Assembly: GCA_951230915.1 (NCBI GenBank)
Contig: OX579641.1
Span: forward strand, 1,054,001 to 1,118,000
DNA from: Antitrichia curtipendula
Lineage: Eukaryota; Streptophyta; Bryopsida; Hypnales; Leucodontaceae
DNA length: 64,000 bases
Direction: 5' to 3'
In this document: positions 51,754 to 62,161 of the stretch, piece by piece
Numbering within the stretch: position 1 is the first letter of the stretch
How the letters are laid out: each line of letters starts with the position of its first letter
Position numbers and translations under genes: made by a program
Notes under the pieces: model-generated
What the model was told of the DNA's origin: nothing
The model's input: only the letters and a program-made list of their open reading frames with translations
Databases searched by the model: none

Positions 51754-54700
51754 ATGACTTCAAGAGGTGGCAAGAGCGGGAAGACAAAATCAAAGGGGAC
51801 TGCCCACGAGCTTCACTGGGACATTTTAGATGATCCAAATATCAAAGTGGAGAGCAAATGGGAGAAGGAGGAAAAAACTTACTCGACCTCCAAAATCTGC
51901 AAAAGATATGTGAAAATGTATCACATCGACAAGTTGTGGCCTCGTGAGTTCCACATTATTCACACACGAGGGTTTTGTTGCAGGCCATCAAATTGCAAGG
52001 ATGGACATTTTGTCCATCGATCACTTGAGGTTTGGCGGGCCCTCATCGGGGACAAATCAATGAGTAAGGGTCTCATAAACTACAACGTGGCCTCTATGGT
52101 GTATGCTGAGCTCATATTGGCTCGGAAGGTGGACTGGAGCACATATCCAACAACAACTACGGCTCCGCTTTTGCTTAGAGTAGGGCAAAAAGATATTCCG
52201 GATTTGTATGATCCAAAGGTAAGTCCAAGTGAGGCACCAAAATCACAAAAGCGACAAAAAGATGCTTTAATGCAGGTTAAAAAAGAGATCATGGAGGGGG
52301 GAAATATTGGAGTACATTTGGATTCTACGAAGATTCCAACTACAATGTCAAATGCCACGGTGGAAGGTGTTGACGGAGAGGTGTTTTCAACTCCTCGGGC
52401 GGATTGGATATGCACACGCAATTTTACATCCGTGGGTGAACAAAGTGGTGCTTCAAGCATGCGGCCCGTGAAGGAGGAATCGGTGGCCCCGTTTGCACCA
52501 CAAAAACGTCGGGAAGAGGTTCGTCCCGAACAAATGGCAAGGGCCATTGCATCAATTGATAATATCATAGCGAGCGATGCTACGAATTTTATGACACAAG
52601 TACCTTGCAATCAAAACTTGCCAACCACACCGAGCCCCGTATTGAGTCCCGTATCAAGTCCTATGTTGGGCCCCGTATCGAGCCCAAGAGTTGAAGGGCA
52701 GATGTTGCCAAAAAATGGAAAGCAACTCGATGGCATGGCGCAAAATGTGTCCATTGATGACAACCCATTGGATAAGAGCTATCCGCATTTGTCAACTCAA
52801 AATACGGCACAATTGGAGGATCTTTGTCATTTGCCAATGGCGAGGGAATTGGAAAGCTTGTTGGAAGCTTCTTATTTGTTTAGAGCACATTAACAAGACA
52901 TCTCTCTTCAACCAAAGCAAGTAATCGAGACAAATGAGGCCAGTCCTAGTAACCCCGCAAATAAGGCGGGCTTGACTGAAACCGCAAACGAGGCCGGACC
53001 AAGTAATCCCTTTGCCGAATACAATGATGAATGGCCCAATTTTGTGATCACCTCCAAAAGATTGTCGATTACAGCTAAATTTGTAGCTAGCATTGCCCCC
53101 AAACTTATGGAAGTTGCTCAGGAATTCACCAAATCCGGGCCCGAGTTGGTGGAAGGTGCCTTGTCGTTTTGGAATTTCGTCACGTCTATGAAACCATTAT
53201 TGGAGGAGCGGGTCGAAAATAATCGCAAGCTGCTCATCTTCGCTGAAGAGAATGAGAAATACAAGGCCTTGAAGATAGAGCACGAGAAATTGAAAGAAGA
53301 CCACAAGCAATTGAAGGATGCATTCAAAAGAGTGTGCGCTAATTATGAAAGATTTGCGAACGCATAGGATTGCCGATATGACACTCTAGTTTCTCAAAAG
53401 GAATTTATCGAGAAATTGGAGTACGAAATTGTAACGCTCAAGCAAAAGAATTTGAAGGACAGAGGATATGTTCTTCCAAAGACCAGCGGAGCCGTGCGTA
53501 TAGAAGCGGTTGAGGAAAACAACCAAAAGGAAGTAATATCCGAAACCGCCATGGATAATTCTCCTCCCACATTCCAAGACGCGTCCATGCAAACGGAAGG
53601 CCATGAGTTTGAAGAGGTGAAGCATGAACTAGAGTTGGTAACTCAACAAAACGTCTATTTGGATGCACAATATCAGAAAATGATGCAAGTAGTGGAGCTA
53701 GATAAATGCTTGCCAAAGAGCAGTTCCGACACTCGTTGGTTGACGTGGGTTCAAAAACTACAAGACAAACCGTCTGTAGTAACTCGAGCAATGAAGGGGC
53801 TTCTCAAATTAGCCATGAAGTCGAAGGAGCAATGCGATGCCATTTCCTCTGACCTCCTATCTATTAGAAGGATGTTTGAGGTACATCATAGAGGTTCAAT
53901 TGACATCACATATTGGGGGACATGTCGGCAATGTTTGAGCGATTGAATGACGCGCAGAAGATTGCGTCAAAGTCCATGAATTGGACCTTGGAAGTAGAAG
54001 AAGGTTGGGCCCCTTACAACATGCATTCAGCGTACATCAAAGAGGCGGACAAGATAGTAGTGCATGGTGAAAGTTCAAATACGGAACTATTGGAGGGTAA
54101 ATGCAGCCTTTGTCTAAATCATTTTGGTTCCGAGGGTGCCTTAATCATGGGCCAATGTCGCCACACTTACCATATCACGTGCGTGGTGAAATTATCCCTT
54201 GTTCGTTCGGTTTGTCCCGAGTGTCGTTCTTCTTTGAGCCCTAGGTTTTACGAAATGGTTGGGCACGAGGAGAGCATGCCCCCTAGCCACGAACACAATC
54301 GATGGACCCTTCCACTTGACCAAAAGCCATTTCTATTCCAAAATTACATTCATTGGGGGCGACCTCTAATTTGGAATGCGGAAAAACTCATGCATGATGT
54401 TTGTGAGAACTACAGTGACGAATTGGATGACTTTGACTGGATGACGCGCAATAGAGAGGTGGAGTTGCGGGCCAGGGGTATTGAAGACTAAGAGGCTTGA
54501 GAATTGTTTTGTCGTAGCATGGGGGGACACTAAAGCATCTCACATCAAAAGTTCTTCCGATTTCCTGAAAAGGAAGTGCGGAATGGAGAAGATGGCGTCT
54601 GAATAGAAGTGCAACCATCCCAAGAGCTCAATGAGCAGTACGGAGCATACAATCACAGCTTAATAGGGAGGGCCCTCTTCTTATCAAAATTGGAAGAAAC

Positions 54701-55140
54701 TGCGCAAGTTCGTGCTGCTTTTAATGTAGATGGGCTATCAAGCACAGAACATGCACTCGTGGAGGTGGCAAGTGCATTTGATAAGAGGATCACCGACATT
54801 ATAACGACGTGGAGGACTTTTCTACATGGCACAGGGCAAGCGATCTCGTTGACCCCTCGAGATGATGACAAAGCGGTAAATGCTATGATAGAAAAGATTT
54901 ATTTGGCTTTGAGAGTGTTAAAGGCACAGGAAGTAGATTTGTCTCCCACAAGGAAAATAAACAGAAGATGGAAGACGAAGATGACTACTCTCCAGAAACC
55001 AAACGACAATTCATCGCCATGGACATGGAAGTCCGATCAGGAGGGGGCACAGCCTCCGGGTCGGGTGGTCCTCAAACTCGTAGAGCAAGTCGAAGACTTA
55101 AGGAACAAGACGGTTAGAGGGTGCCTCTCATATTTCCTCA
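51754..55140 (+). pseudogene. RING cargo gene next to family X copy B, several lesions
   Basis: ATG 51754 (MTSRGGKSG). The N-terminal domain has KICKRYVKMYHIDKLW, FVHRSLEVW and ARKVDWSTY. A linker rich in Pro/Ser (TPSPVLSPVSSP) follows, then coiled coils at about 53190-53460. TAA at 52891 and TAG at 53365 are in-frame single stops. Near 53905 the frame shifts, and a RING-H2 finger follows at about 54102-54223: CSLCLNHFG, CRHTYHITC, CPEC. The frame stops at 54489, and an unrecognised C-terminal part lies at 54609-55148. Near 54950 the sensible reading switches again: the +1 frame gives an acidic then basic end, TRRASRRLKEQDG, like the RRSSRLNN end of the element Y transposase. Stops could be hidden in introns, but no convincing splice sites bracket them. 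Confidence 0.72.
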
Positions 55141-55148
55141 AACGATAG

Positions 55149-55500
55149 CGATGATACAAATAGTGTTTGTATTAGGGGGTTAACCAATGAAATTTGTTTT
55201 GTACTTATTTGAATCTCATGAGGATTCAATATTAGTAATGCACAACACTCATGGTATGTCATGAGTTGCTTTTAATTAATATATAAATATTTATGCAATA
55301 CAAATATGTTTGGATTTATTTTTTCATAACGGTAAATTTTGCCTTCTTTATTTGTCAAATATGTTTCTTTTGCGTACATATTGCAGAAGATCATACCTAT
55401 TGTACATTTGTACAAAATCATTTCAAGTTATTGTTATGAACATTATCTTCTATAATCCCATGCCTACAAATCACCCATTTTCATTTGCACATACATTTCT
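55149..55500. other. Non-coding spacer between the RING gene and family X copy B
   Basis: AT-rich, same as the reverse complement of the arm A spacer. No gene seen. Confidence 0.5.
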
Positions 55501-55504
55501 ATTC

Positions 55505-55805
55505 GCGTAATCCACTTGTCCGCCTGTTTGCACACTTCAAACATCTTACCAAAATTGTAAGAACCGCCTGTCCGCCCGACAGGTTTTAGGTCGGCCCGTC
55601 CACCATCCGCTCGTCTGCTGAATCAACGGTCCAGATTTCCGTCCGCTCGTCGGCTCGTCGGTTGATCCGACGACTTAGATTCCCGTCCGCTGATCTGACG
55701 GCTTCAGTCCGCCGTCCGCCGTCTGCCTGTCCGCTGTTTGGACGGACCAGATTCGCGTCCGCCATCCGTTGTTCCGACGGCCCAGTTGGCCGTCCGCCGT
55801 CCATG
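55505..55805. repeat. CGGACGG-rich array before the family X transposase, copy B
   Basis: Reverse-complement counterpart of 49340-49565, with an added GACAGGTTTTAGGTCGGCC segment near 55578 and other small length changes. It is the fastest-changing part of the inverted repeat. Confidence 0.8.
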
Positions 55806-55863
55806 TGACCGTTGTGGGAGGATTTTTTTTCTTCCCATATTCAACGGTTACAAACAGATGAAG

Positions 55864-55873
55864 ACTATAAGAG
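55864..55873 (+). promoter_or_regulatory. Possible TATA box of family X transposase
   Basis: ACTATAAGAG lies after the array and about 230 bp before the ATG at 56100. The match is weaker than the TATA boxes in element Y. Confidence 0.3.
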
Positions 55874-56099
55874 TCCTGAAATTGACATTTGCAAACACTC
55901 CTAAGAAACTGAACGTTAAGATTTCCAAGGGCTAGGGGCTGCAATTTTTTGCGTCCCTTGCTTGGTAATGCATAGTTCAGTGGAAAGGGGGGCCTTGTTT
56001 TCCAAGGCTTTGTGCATAAACATTTGAACGATTTTACCCAATTGTTATCATTACGTTTTGAATTTAGGGTTTCAATACACAGAGTCTAAAACAGCCACC

Positions 56100-58706
56100 A
56101 TGACCAAGGATTGGTCTTCTTGGTACGAAACCCTATCAAATGGAAAAGTACAATGCAAGGCTTGCAAATTGGTATTTGCCAAGAAGCCGATCCGTATGTT
56201 TAGTCATTTGGGATATGCAGGCACATCGGGGAGTCGTGACAAAGGAATCAGCCTTTGTACTCAAATGACATCTGAAATTCGAGGTCTATTTGTTCGTTGC
56301 AATGGAGTGATTCCACAAAGAGTTACTCCACACAATGTGGATGGCAACGACACACCTATGCCTATGGTTGTTCGTGCTATGTCAAATGCCAGAGACACTG
56401 TGAACTCTACCGAAGAAGACTCATGCACGGCACCAGAGGAATATGTTGGTGGTTCTTCCCAAGGAAATCCAAGTACACAAGCATCAGGTGGACGTGGAAC
56501 TCAGCGGACATCAAGCAGTAGGCCTCAAAGACAGAGTAGGCTAGTAGAGGGATTCGACGAAGCAAATAAACGCATTTTGAATGCAATGTGGGCCAATTTC
56601 TTTTATGCGACAAATATACCATTTGCTGTAGCCCGAAATCCAGCCTTCAAAGAAGCAGTGAAGAAAATGGCGGAGTTTCACCAACCTTATAGCCCACCAT
56701 TATACCATGATCTACGTCATAAATTGCTTGACCAAGCTAAGGTAGACTTAGAGGTCAATCTCCGTAAGCGGACAGAAACCAGTATTAGGAAGTTTGGAGC
56801 CACATTGTCTATTGATGGGTGGACCTCGGTTTCGAATCGGCCATTGATAAATGCCATGCTTGTGTCATCCGCGGGTGAGCAATTCCTAGGATCGGTGGAT
56901 ACAACTGGAAAAACTAAAGATGCTCCATATTTGGCTTCTATATTAGAGAGTTTTATAGAACAAGTGGGCCCTGCAAACGTAGTGCAGGTGAGTACAGATA
57001 ATGCGGCTGTAAATCCAGCAGCATGGAGTTTGGTATCTACTACCTATCCCCACATTTTTTTCCAAGGTTGCGTGGTGCATGCCTTGAATTTGTTGCTAAA
57101 AGATTGGGCAAACGAACAATGGATTGATGACGTCATGAAAGATTCCCGAAAGATAGTCAAATTCTTCAAGAAGAGGCACATGCTGCTTGCGATACTTCGG
57201 AAATATTCGACGCAGTACAACTTGTTGTTGGCGGTGGAAACAAGATTTGCCTCGAATTACAACATGGTTGCATGTATGCTCAAGGTAAAAGCACAATTGC
57301 AACAAACTGTGACGGACCCGCAATGGGAGGAATATGCTAGAAAGCACTCGCGAAAATCCAAAACTCGTTTAGAATCCGAACGGGTGAAGAAGACCATTCT
57401 AAGTGGGCATTTTTGGCATCGTTGTCAAAATTTTGAAGATGTGACAGCTCCAATTGTCAGTGCTCTTCGTGATTTGGATGCAAAGACACCATGCATGGGC
57501 AAGGTGTTACATATTATGAGGAAACTAGAGAAGCACGTCCTCGCTTTAGACAAAGAGCCTTTTTGTTTGGCTTTGGATAAAGCCATCCCGTTGGTGAAGG
57601 CGTTCTACGAACGACGTGATATGGTGAAGACCGATTTACATTATGGAGGAGCACTTTTGAATCCCTACCTTCTTGAAGACAAAGAACTAGCCGACGACAC
57701 CGATGCCATGGCTGCATGCAAGCGCGTTTTGATGCAAATATGTACACCTTTAGAGTACGCGAAGGTGGTGAAGGAATTTGTAGCCTTCCGCCATAGGGAA
57801 CCTCCGTTCCACAATATGTTGGATCCGGGTGAACAACAATTGTCGGCGCATGCTTGGTGGGATTTTGAGGGCGCGTGCGGAAAGCTCATTGCTCCAATTG
57901 CCAAAAGGATTTTGGCCCAACCGGTATCATCGTCTTCATGTGAACGAAATTGGAGGAGCTATTCTTTTGTTCACAACAAATATCGGAACAAGTTGAAGCC
58001 ACAAAGAGCACAAGATTTGGTATATGTGTATACCAATTCCAAAGTCCTCGGTGCATCAAAGCAAAATGACAAGAAGAAGTGGTACGATGAGAACCTCAAG
58101 TCGGAGGATTCGGCCTTGTCTTTATCGGAAGACGAGGGTGGTGAATCCGGTGAAGAAGTTGATCCCCAAATGGATGAAGTGATTCGAATTCCCAAGTGTC
58201 CATCCATGACAACGGTAGGAGTGGAAGAAAATGATCAACACGAAGACATGAGAGAGTGTGGGGTGAAGTCCCACACAAATGTGATCAACCAAAATATTGA
58301 ATTACCAAGGGCATTGACAAGTGAAACTATTGGACTTTTCGGCATTCAGAATGCACAAGCACCTCGAATAAAGGGAAGTCAAGATCCATGTGTATTGGAG
58401 TCCGTGTGCCCAATGCCACACCGCAACGCCAAAGATATGAAGCACCTCGTGCGAGATCCTCAATTACCATCACGTAGTGGTCCTCGACATGCACTATATA
58501 CAAGCGGTAGCACGACTCTGAATGGTCCTGGAGACTCACAGTTTAAAGAACAACATTTGAGCAATTTGAAAGAATTGCACATTGGAGTCAATCCCAATCC
58601 ATCCGTTTCATCAGACAATGATGATGTGCAAACATTGGAGTCTATGTTCGTTGATTTTCTGGCCATGCAAAGCATTCTCCGATCAAATTTTCAAACCCTA
58701 CAGTGA
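56100..58706 (+). CDS. Family X hAT transposase, copy B, BED finger and C-terminal extension
   Basis: An intact 868-residue frame. A BED-type zinc finger starts at about residue 19 (CKACKLVF, later SHLGY and a downstream Cys). A Ser/Arg-rich linker and the RNase H-like core follow, with IDGWTS (Asp 239) and STDNAAVN (Asp 300), then PHIFFQGCVVHALNLLLKDW. The dimerisation motif SSSSCERNWRSYSFVHNKYRNKL lies near residue 620. Normal hAT proteins end soon after this; here an acidic extension of about 190 residues continues in frame (LSEDEGGES, PRALTSETIGLFG, FVDFLAMQ). Copy A has about 100 further residues between EEVDP and QMDEVIR, so B carries an in-frame deletion. B also keeps empty target sites for element Y and the Ty3 element. 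It is the best candidate here for a functional transposase. Confidence 0.88.
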   Translation: MTKDWSSWYETLSNGKVQCKACKLVFAKKPIRMFSHLGYAGTSGSRDKGISLCTQMTSEIRGLFVRCNGVIPQRVTPHNVDGNDTPMPMVVRAMSNARDTVNSTEEDSCTAPEEYVGGSSQGNPSTQASGGRGTQRTSSSRPQRQSRLVEGFDEANKRILNAMWANFFYATNIPFAVARNPAFKEAVKKMAEFHQPYSPPLYHDLRHKLLDQAKVDLEVNLRKRTETSIRKFGATLSIDGWTSVSNRPLINAMLVSSAGEQFLGSVDTTGKTKDAPYLASILESFIEQVGPANVVQVSTDNAAVNPAAWSLVSTTYPHIFFQGCVVHALNLLLKDWANEQWIDDVMKDSRKIVKFFKKRHMLLAILRKYSTQYNLLLAVETRFASNYNMVACMLKVKAQLQQTVTDPQWEEYARKHSRKSKTRLESERVKKTILSGHFWHRCQNFEDVTAPIVSALRDLDAKTPCMGKVLHIMRKLEKHVLALDKEPFCLALDKAIPLVKAFYERRDMVKTDLHYGGALLNPYLLEDKELADDTDAMAACKRVLMQICTPLEYAKVVKEFVAFRHREPPFHNMLDPGEQQLSAHAWWDFEGACGKLIAPIAKRILAQPVSSSSCERNWRSYSFVHNKYRNKLKPQRAQDLVYVYTNSKVLGASKQNDKKKWYDENLKSEDSALSLSEDEGGESGEEVDPQMDEVIRIPKCPSMTTVGVEENDQHEDMRECGVKSHTNVINQNIELPRALTSETIGLFGIQNAQAPRIKGSQDPCVLESVCPMPHRNAKDMKHLVRDPQLPSRSGPRHALYTSGSTTLNGPGDSQFKEQHLSNLKELHIGVNPNPSVSSDNDDVQTLESMFVDFLAMQSILRSNFQTLQ

Positions 58707-59133
58707 AAGCTTTGTCCGCAGAGAAGACAAACATTCCAGGAGGTTCGGAAGCACGTCCACCCGCGGTGAAGGAGTCCAAAAAAGCTAAGAGGAAAAGAAT
58801 AATGGAGCCTTTTGCAATCTCTCCATTGAAAAACAAAATGTAGGTAGAACCCCTCTTGATGCAAGTCTGCCTCTAACCAAGCGAAAGGTGAAACCAATCC
58901 ACGATCTTAAGGGAGGTATTGGAAAGTCTCTACTAAAAGTCAAAAGGGATCATAAGTTAGGTAGACCAATGAGATCAAGCACATCGAAACAAGTACAAGA
59001 AGAAGGAGGGAAGATTGTACAATCTTCATCAGATAGTATGCAAAATTCATCCAGTGACAATGATTCTGGATGGGATACAACAGGTCATAGTAGCGGGGCT
59101 GAAGTCAAAGGAGATAGTGACTATCAACCATAG
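58707..59133 (+). pseudogene. Basic/acidic frame downstream of the family X transposase
   Basis: Continues in another phase after the TGA at 58704-58706, starting near TGAAAGCTTTG with no ATG. It encodes a Lys-rich stretch (KKAKRKRIMEP) and an acidic Ser-rich tail (SSSDSMQNSSSDNDSG). In this copy a run of five A near 58833 replaces the six A of copy A and shifts the frame. The frame recovers at 58888 to 59133. CCCTACAG just before it may be an acceptor, so it could be a last exon of the transposase gene. Confidence 0.55.
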
Positions 59134-59405
59134 TTTATAAAGATTGAGAAGATGTAAACTTGGGTGTTTAGTTTTTTACCCTAAACACATTATGTTATGA
59201 CAATTCATTGTTCGAACTTTAAGTTTGTAATACAAATTTGCTCATTCATGTTGTGCACACCATCAAAATTTTGTTTTTTCAAATACCTTAAAACTAGCGA
59301 AGACCATCTGTCCGCCCGTCTGCCCGTCCGCCTCGTGGCCCGTCCGCGCCTTGGTCACTTCCGTCAAATGGGCGGACGGTTCGACCGCCCGTCGGACCAT
59401 CGCAG
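59134..59405. repeat. 3' end region of family X copy B with one subterminal unit
   Basis: 59310-59405 holds GTCCGCCCGTCTGCCCGTCCGCC and a single 65-bp type unit ending GACCGCCCGTCGGACCAT. Copy A has three units. Similarity to copy A stops right after GCAGT. Confidence 0.75.
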
Positions 59406-59959
59406 TTCAAACATCATATTCATTAATTTGAGAGAATTCTCAGATTATGAGAGTTTTGATAGCCGTTTTCAATCCAATTATATGCTACAATTGCATACAA
59501 TCATGGTGAAAAATATCATTCATTTGTAATGAAGAAGTCATTCATTCATAGTCAATAATCAAATCGTAACATTATTACTCTCAATAAGAGCAACATAAAC
59601 TCAAAAAATAATTGGAGAGTGATGGTCCATGTATTTATAGTAAGATTGCCAAATATGACAAGCATTACATTAGTTTTGGACTTCTAGAATGCCTATTTCA
59701 CTGTAAATCTAATAATGTGATTCAATCTTGCATCCAAATGGCAAATGATTGTATAGAATTTACAGTAATATATATAGGTATAACATATACCATATAATAC
59801 ATAACAGGGTTTGCAGGTGTATAACATATATATATATAATAAGGTATAATATATACCATATAATATATAACAAATTATTCATCTTACTTGATCTATGAAA
59901 TCCCTATAGCTATACACAGTTTTATGCATGAGATCTACTCCTTAGCTCTACCATTGCTT
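59406..59959. other. AT-rich intergenic region
   Basis: No gene. 59805-59880 is a low-complexity TATAACATATATA stretch with repeats of GGTATAA.ATATACCATATAATA. Confidence 0.6.
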
Positions 59960-60729
59960 TCAATATCTAAGGTCCTCGACTACATTCTTGAGTGCGTATT
60001 GGTGGGGATGTTGTGGTTCTTGCATCTTCAAGGACCTCCTCTCCCATGCATCCCAAGGTCGACGAGTACAATGCATGAGTCGTTCATCATGTGACTTCGA
60101 TGGACAATGACGTTGTACCAATATTTTAGGAAGTAGACCAGGTTGAACTTGTAACCCTAATTTCCTCGGATATTCAGCATTTGCTGAATTGATAGGTCGT
60201 TGAGAAATTAGAATGGATTTTGTGCTTATACACTCTTTTCTTTGGGATCCACTCGATACCTATAAAATAAAGAAGACAATAAATGAAAAAGTTATAATTG
60301 CAATAATATGTGTTAATGTAATCCAACACATGCATAGAACACAATTGTAGCAAATGGATAAAAAACCAAATTCATTCATACCTTAGAAGTTGTAGCAATG
60401 TGTCCGTTGTCAACATACAACTTTCTTTGTGGAACAATAACATCAGCTGAACATAAACAAGCTGAAGGAGCTATTTTCCGAATTTTCAGTGGCGACGGGG
60501 AGCTCACTGGGAGCAATCGCTTTCTTCCGCTTGGTGGACTATCCACTACACCATCATTAATGGGTCTTGTGGAGAAGTCCATAGTAGATAGTGCAGTAGC
60601 TACCAAGACCATAATGTGACCCACACTGCTTTGAGATAATGCATATTGGCCATATTCTAAAATGGAATCCACCGATGCATTACACTTGGAAACACTACCA
60701 GTATATGGTACGGAACAATCACGCGAATC
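59960..60729 (-). CDS. Two 3' exons, probably of the FCP1/NIF-like gene
   Basis: Exon 60729-60382 follows an acceptor with a strong pyrimidine tract (TTTTGTCCCCTTCAG) and ends at AAG|GTATGA. It encodes DSRDCSVPYTG...VDSPPSGRKRLLPVSSPSP...VDNGHIATTSK. Exon 60259-59960 follows TTTATTTTATAG and continues in phase (VSSGSQRKECIS) for 99 codons to TGA at 59960. The lengths 348 and 300 keep the frame. The upstream join is uncertain. CTA|GTTAAG near 60955 in the preceding exon is in a compatible phase and would bypass the stop at 60931. No domain recognised. Confidence 0.55.
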
Positions 60730-60930
60730 CTGAAGGGGACAAAAGTCAGTGTGATTACAAAGAATAAAAGATAGACAATTGGAATATAAATAATAAAACA
60801 ACTCGAAATGAATTAAACAATCATCCATTTCGCAAGACGACTATGATAGAACTATAATTGATACACTTGTCTTTAATGAAACACCATAGCAATAGATAAA
60901 ATGCACAAATGCAAAGAATATTGTTCAGTA

Positions 60931-62161
60931 TTAGCGACGAGTGGAATGATCCTTAACTAGCATCTTAGACTTCTCTATGGCGTCTATAAGTTCATCGTAT
61001 TCTTGCGTATCCTGCTCCTCAACAAGCATCCGTCGTCCAATGTTGTCATTCTTCCGAAAGGACAATAGTCCACGATCCTTGGTGCCATGCAAGCGTGTAA
61101 TCCAAGGCAAAAGCTCATCTAGCAAGAAAGTGTCTTTAAAACCATCTCCTTCCTTTGACCACGAATCCGACAGCACAACGTTTTCAGGCTCGTTCAGAAC
61201 ATGCTTCTCAGGACTGTCGTCTACCATAATAGTATTGCAAATAGTAAACTTGGAGTTCTGTGCATCGAACAATTTGTCTAGAGGTTTGAGGAATATGTCT
61301 TTGTCGGTTCCCTTCACTTTCAAAGTTGTGATGTTTCCTCGCGGACCCCTACACTTCAGATTGTCGCAAAACTCTTGCCCAAGGATACTCCATGGTGTTT
61401 CTAATCCTCTAAATAGGTATTTGCATATGAATTTTGTTGTAGAAGTCATCATGGAACTCCAAACAGAAATGTATGCAACTGTGGCTAATTGTCGGAGGAA
61501 TTCCTTGCATTGAGGATGAACATATACAGCTTTTGAACCAATAGATACTAGAAAAACGCTAGAATGTGGCTCCGAGAGATCATTGTAGACTGTGCCCTTA
61601 GGAAGATTTTTCTTTTCCTTAGATACATAAAGGATCCCATTCAGGTCTAGAATGACATTGAGCCACCTTCTTCTCGGCCTGGAAACGAGCGGAGGAACAA
61701 TACGCTCCTGTATTGCACCTATACATATTTCTGAAAGATCGCTCCTCTGTTAAAATCAAGGCAGAGAAATGCGCCAACAGTTGTTAGTAAACATTTGAAC
61801 ACAAAATAGAAACACAAATGAAGGGACTCAAACAATAGAAGATCCAAGTCACATGAACAAATATCTCAATAGATGCACATTAAAATAAAGAAAAGTTGAC
61901 CACTTACGATTTCCTCAGACGTTGGACTTTGTAAGGATTCTTTAGTGCATGCATTATTTGCTGGAGGCGGTATTAGAACCTCCATATCCTCTTGCAATTG
62001 GACTCCTTGAAGTGACACTTCCAAGTTAGGGTCGATTCTTCCACCAGAATTTGGATGGTTTGATCTTGGAACACATGAAGGGCTCTTTGGGAAGGACACA
62101 TTCGAGGGATCATTGGTAGAAGGTGGAAGATGTTGGGGCACTATGTCCTCATTAAGAGAAC
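60931..62161 (-). CDS. FCP1/NIF-like HAD-fold protein, spliced
   Basis: Two exons join in phase. Exon 62161-61908 begins after TAATAATTCGCAG and ends GAAATC|GTAAGT. Exon 61746-60931 begins after TTTTAACAG and runs 272 codons to TAA. The second exon shows the HAD order of the FCP1/NIF family: VILDLNGIL near 61660 (motif I), ISVWSSM near 61465 (motif II), and NTIMVDDSPEKHVLNEPENVV near 61225 (motif III, Lys and double Asp kept). Motif I reads DLNG where active phosphatases have DxDxT, so the second Asp is Asn and activity is doubtful. FCP1-like enzymes dephosphorylate RNA polymerase II tails and other phosphoproteins. Upstream exons are not identified. It is not obviously part of a transposon. 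Confidence 0.7.

Larger units (their letters stand above)
54749..58120 (+). repeat. Inverted-repeat arm B, contiguous part
   Basis: Partner of 47028-50377. Beyond 58120 the match resumes in copy A at 25877-25110 and 16136-15212, giving a total arm of about 4.65 kb in B. A spacer of 4.4 kb separates the two contiguous arms. Confidence 0.92.

Noticed and set aside
52891..53367. In-frame stops in the 51.75-kb RING gene as intron contents
   Set aside because: No good GT...AG pair surrounds them, and reading continues in the same frame on both sides, so nonsense mutations fit better. cDNA could overturn this.
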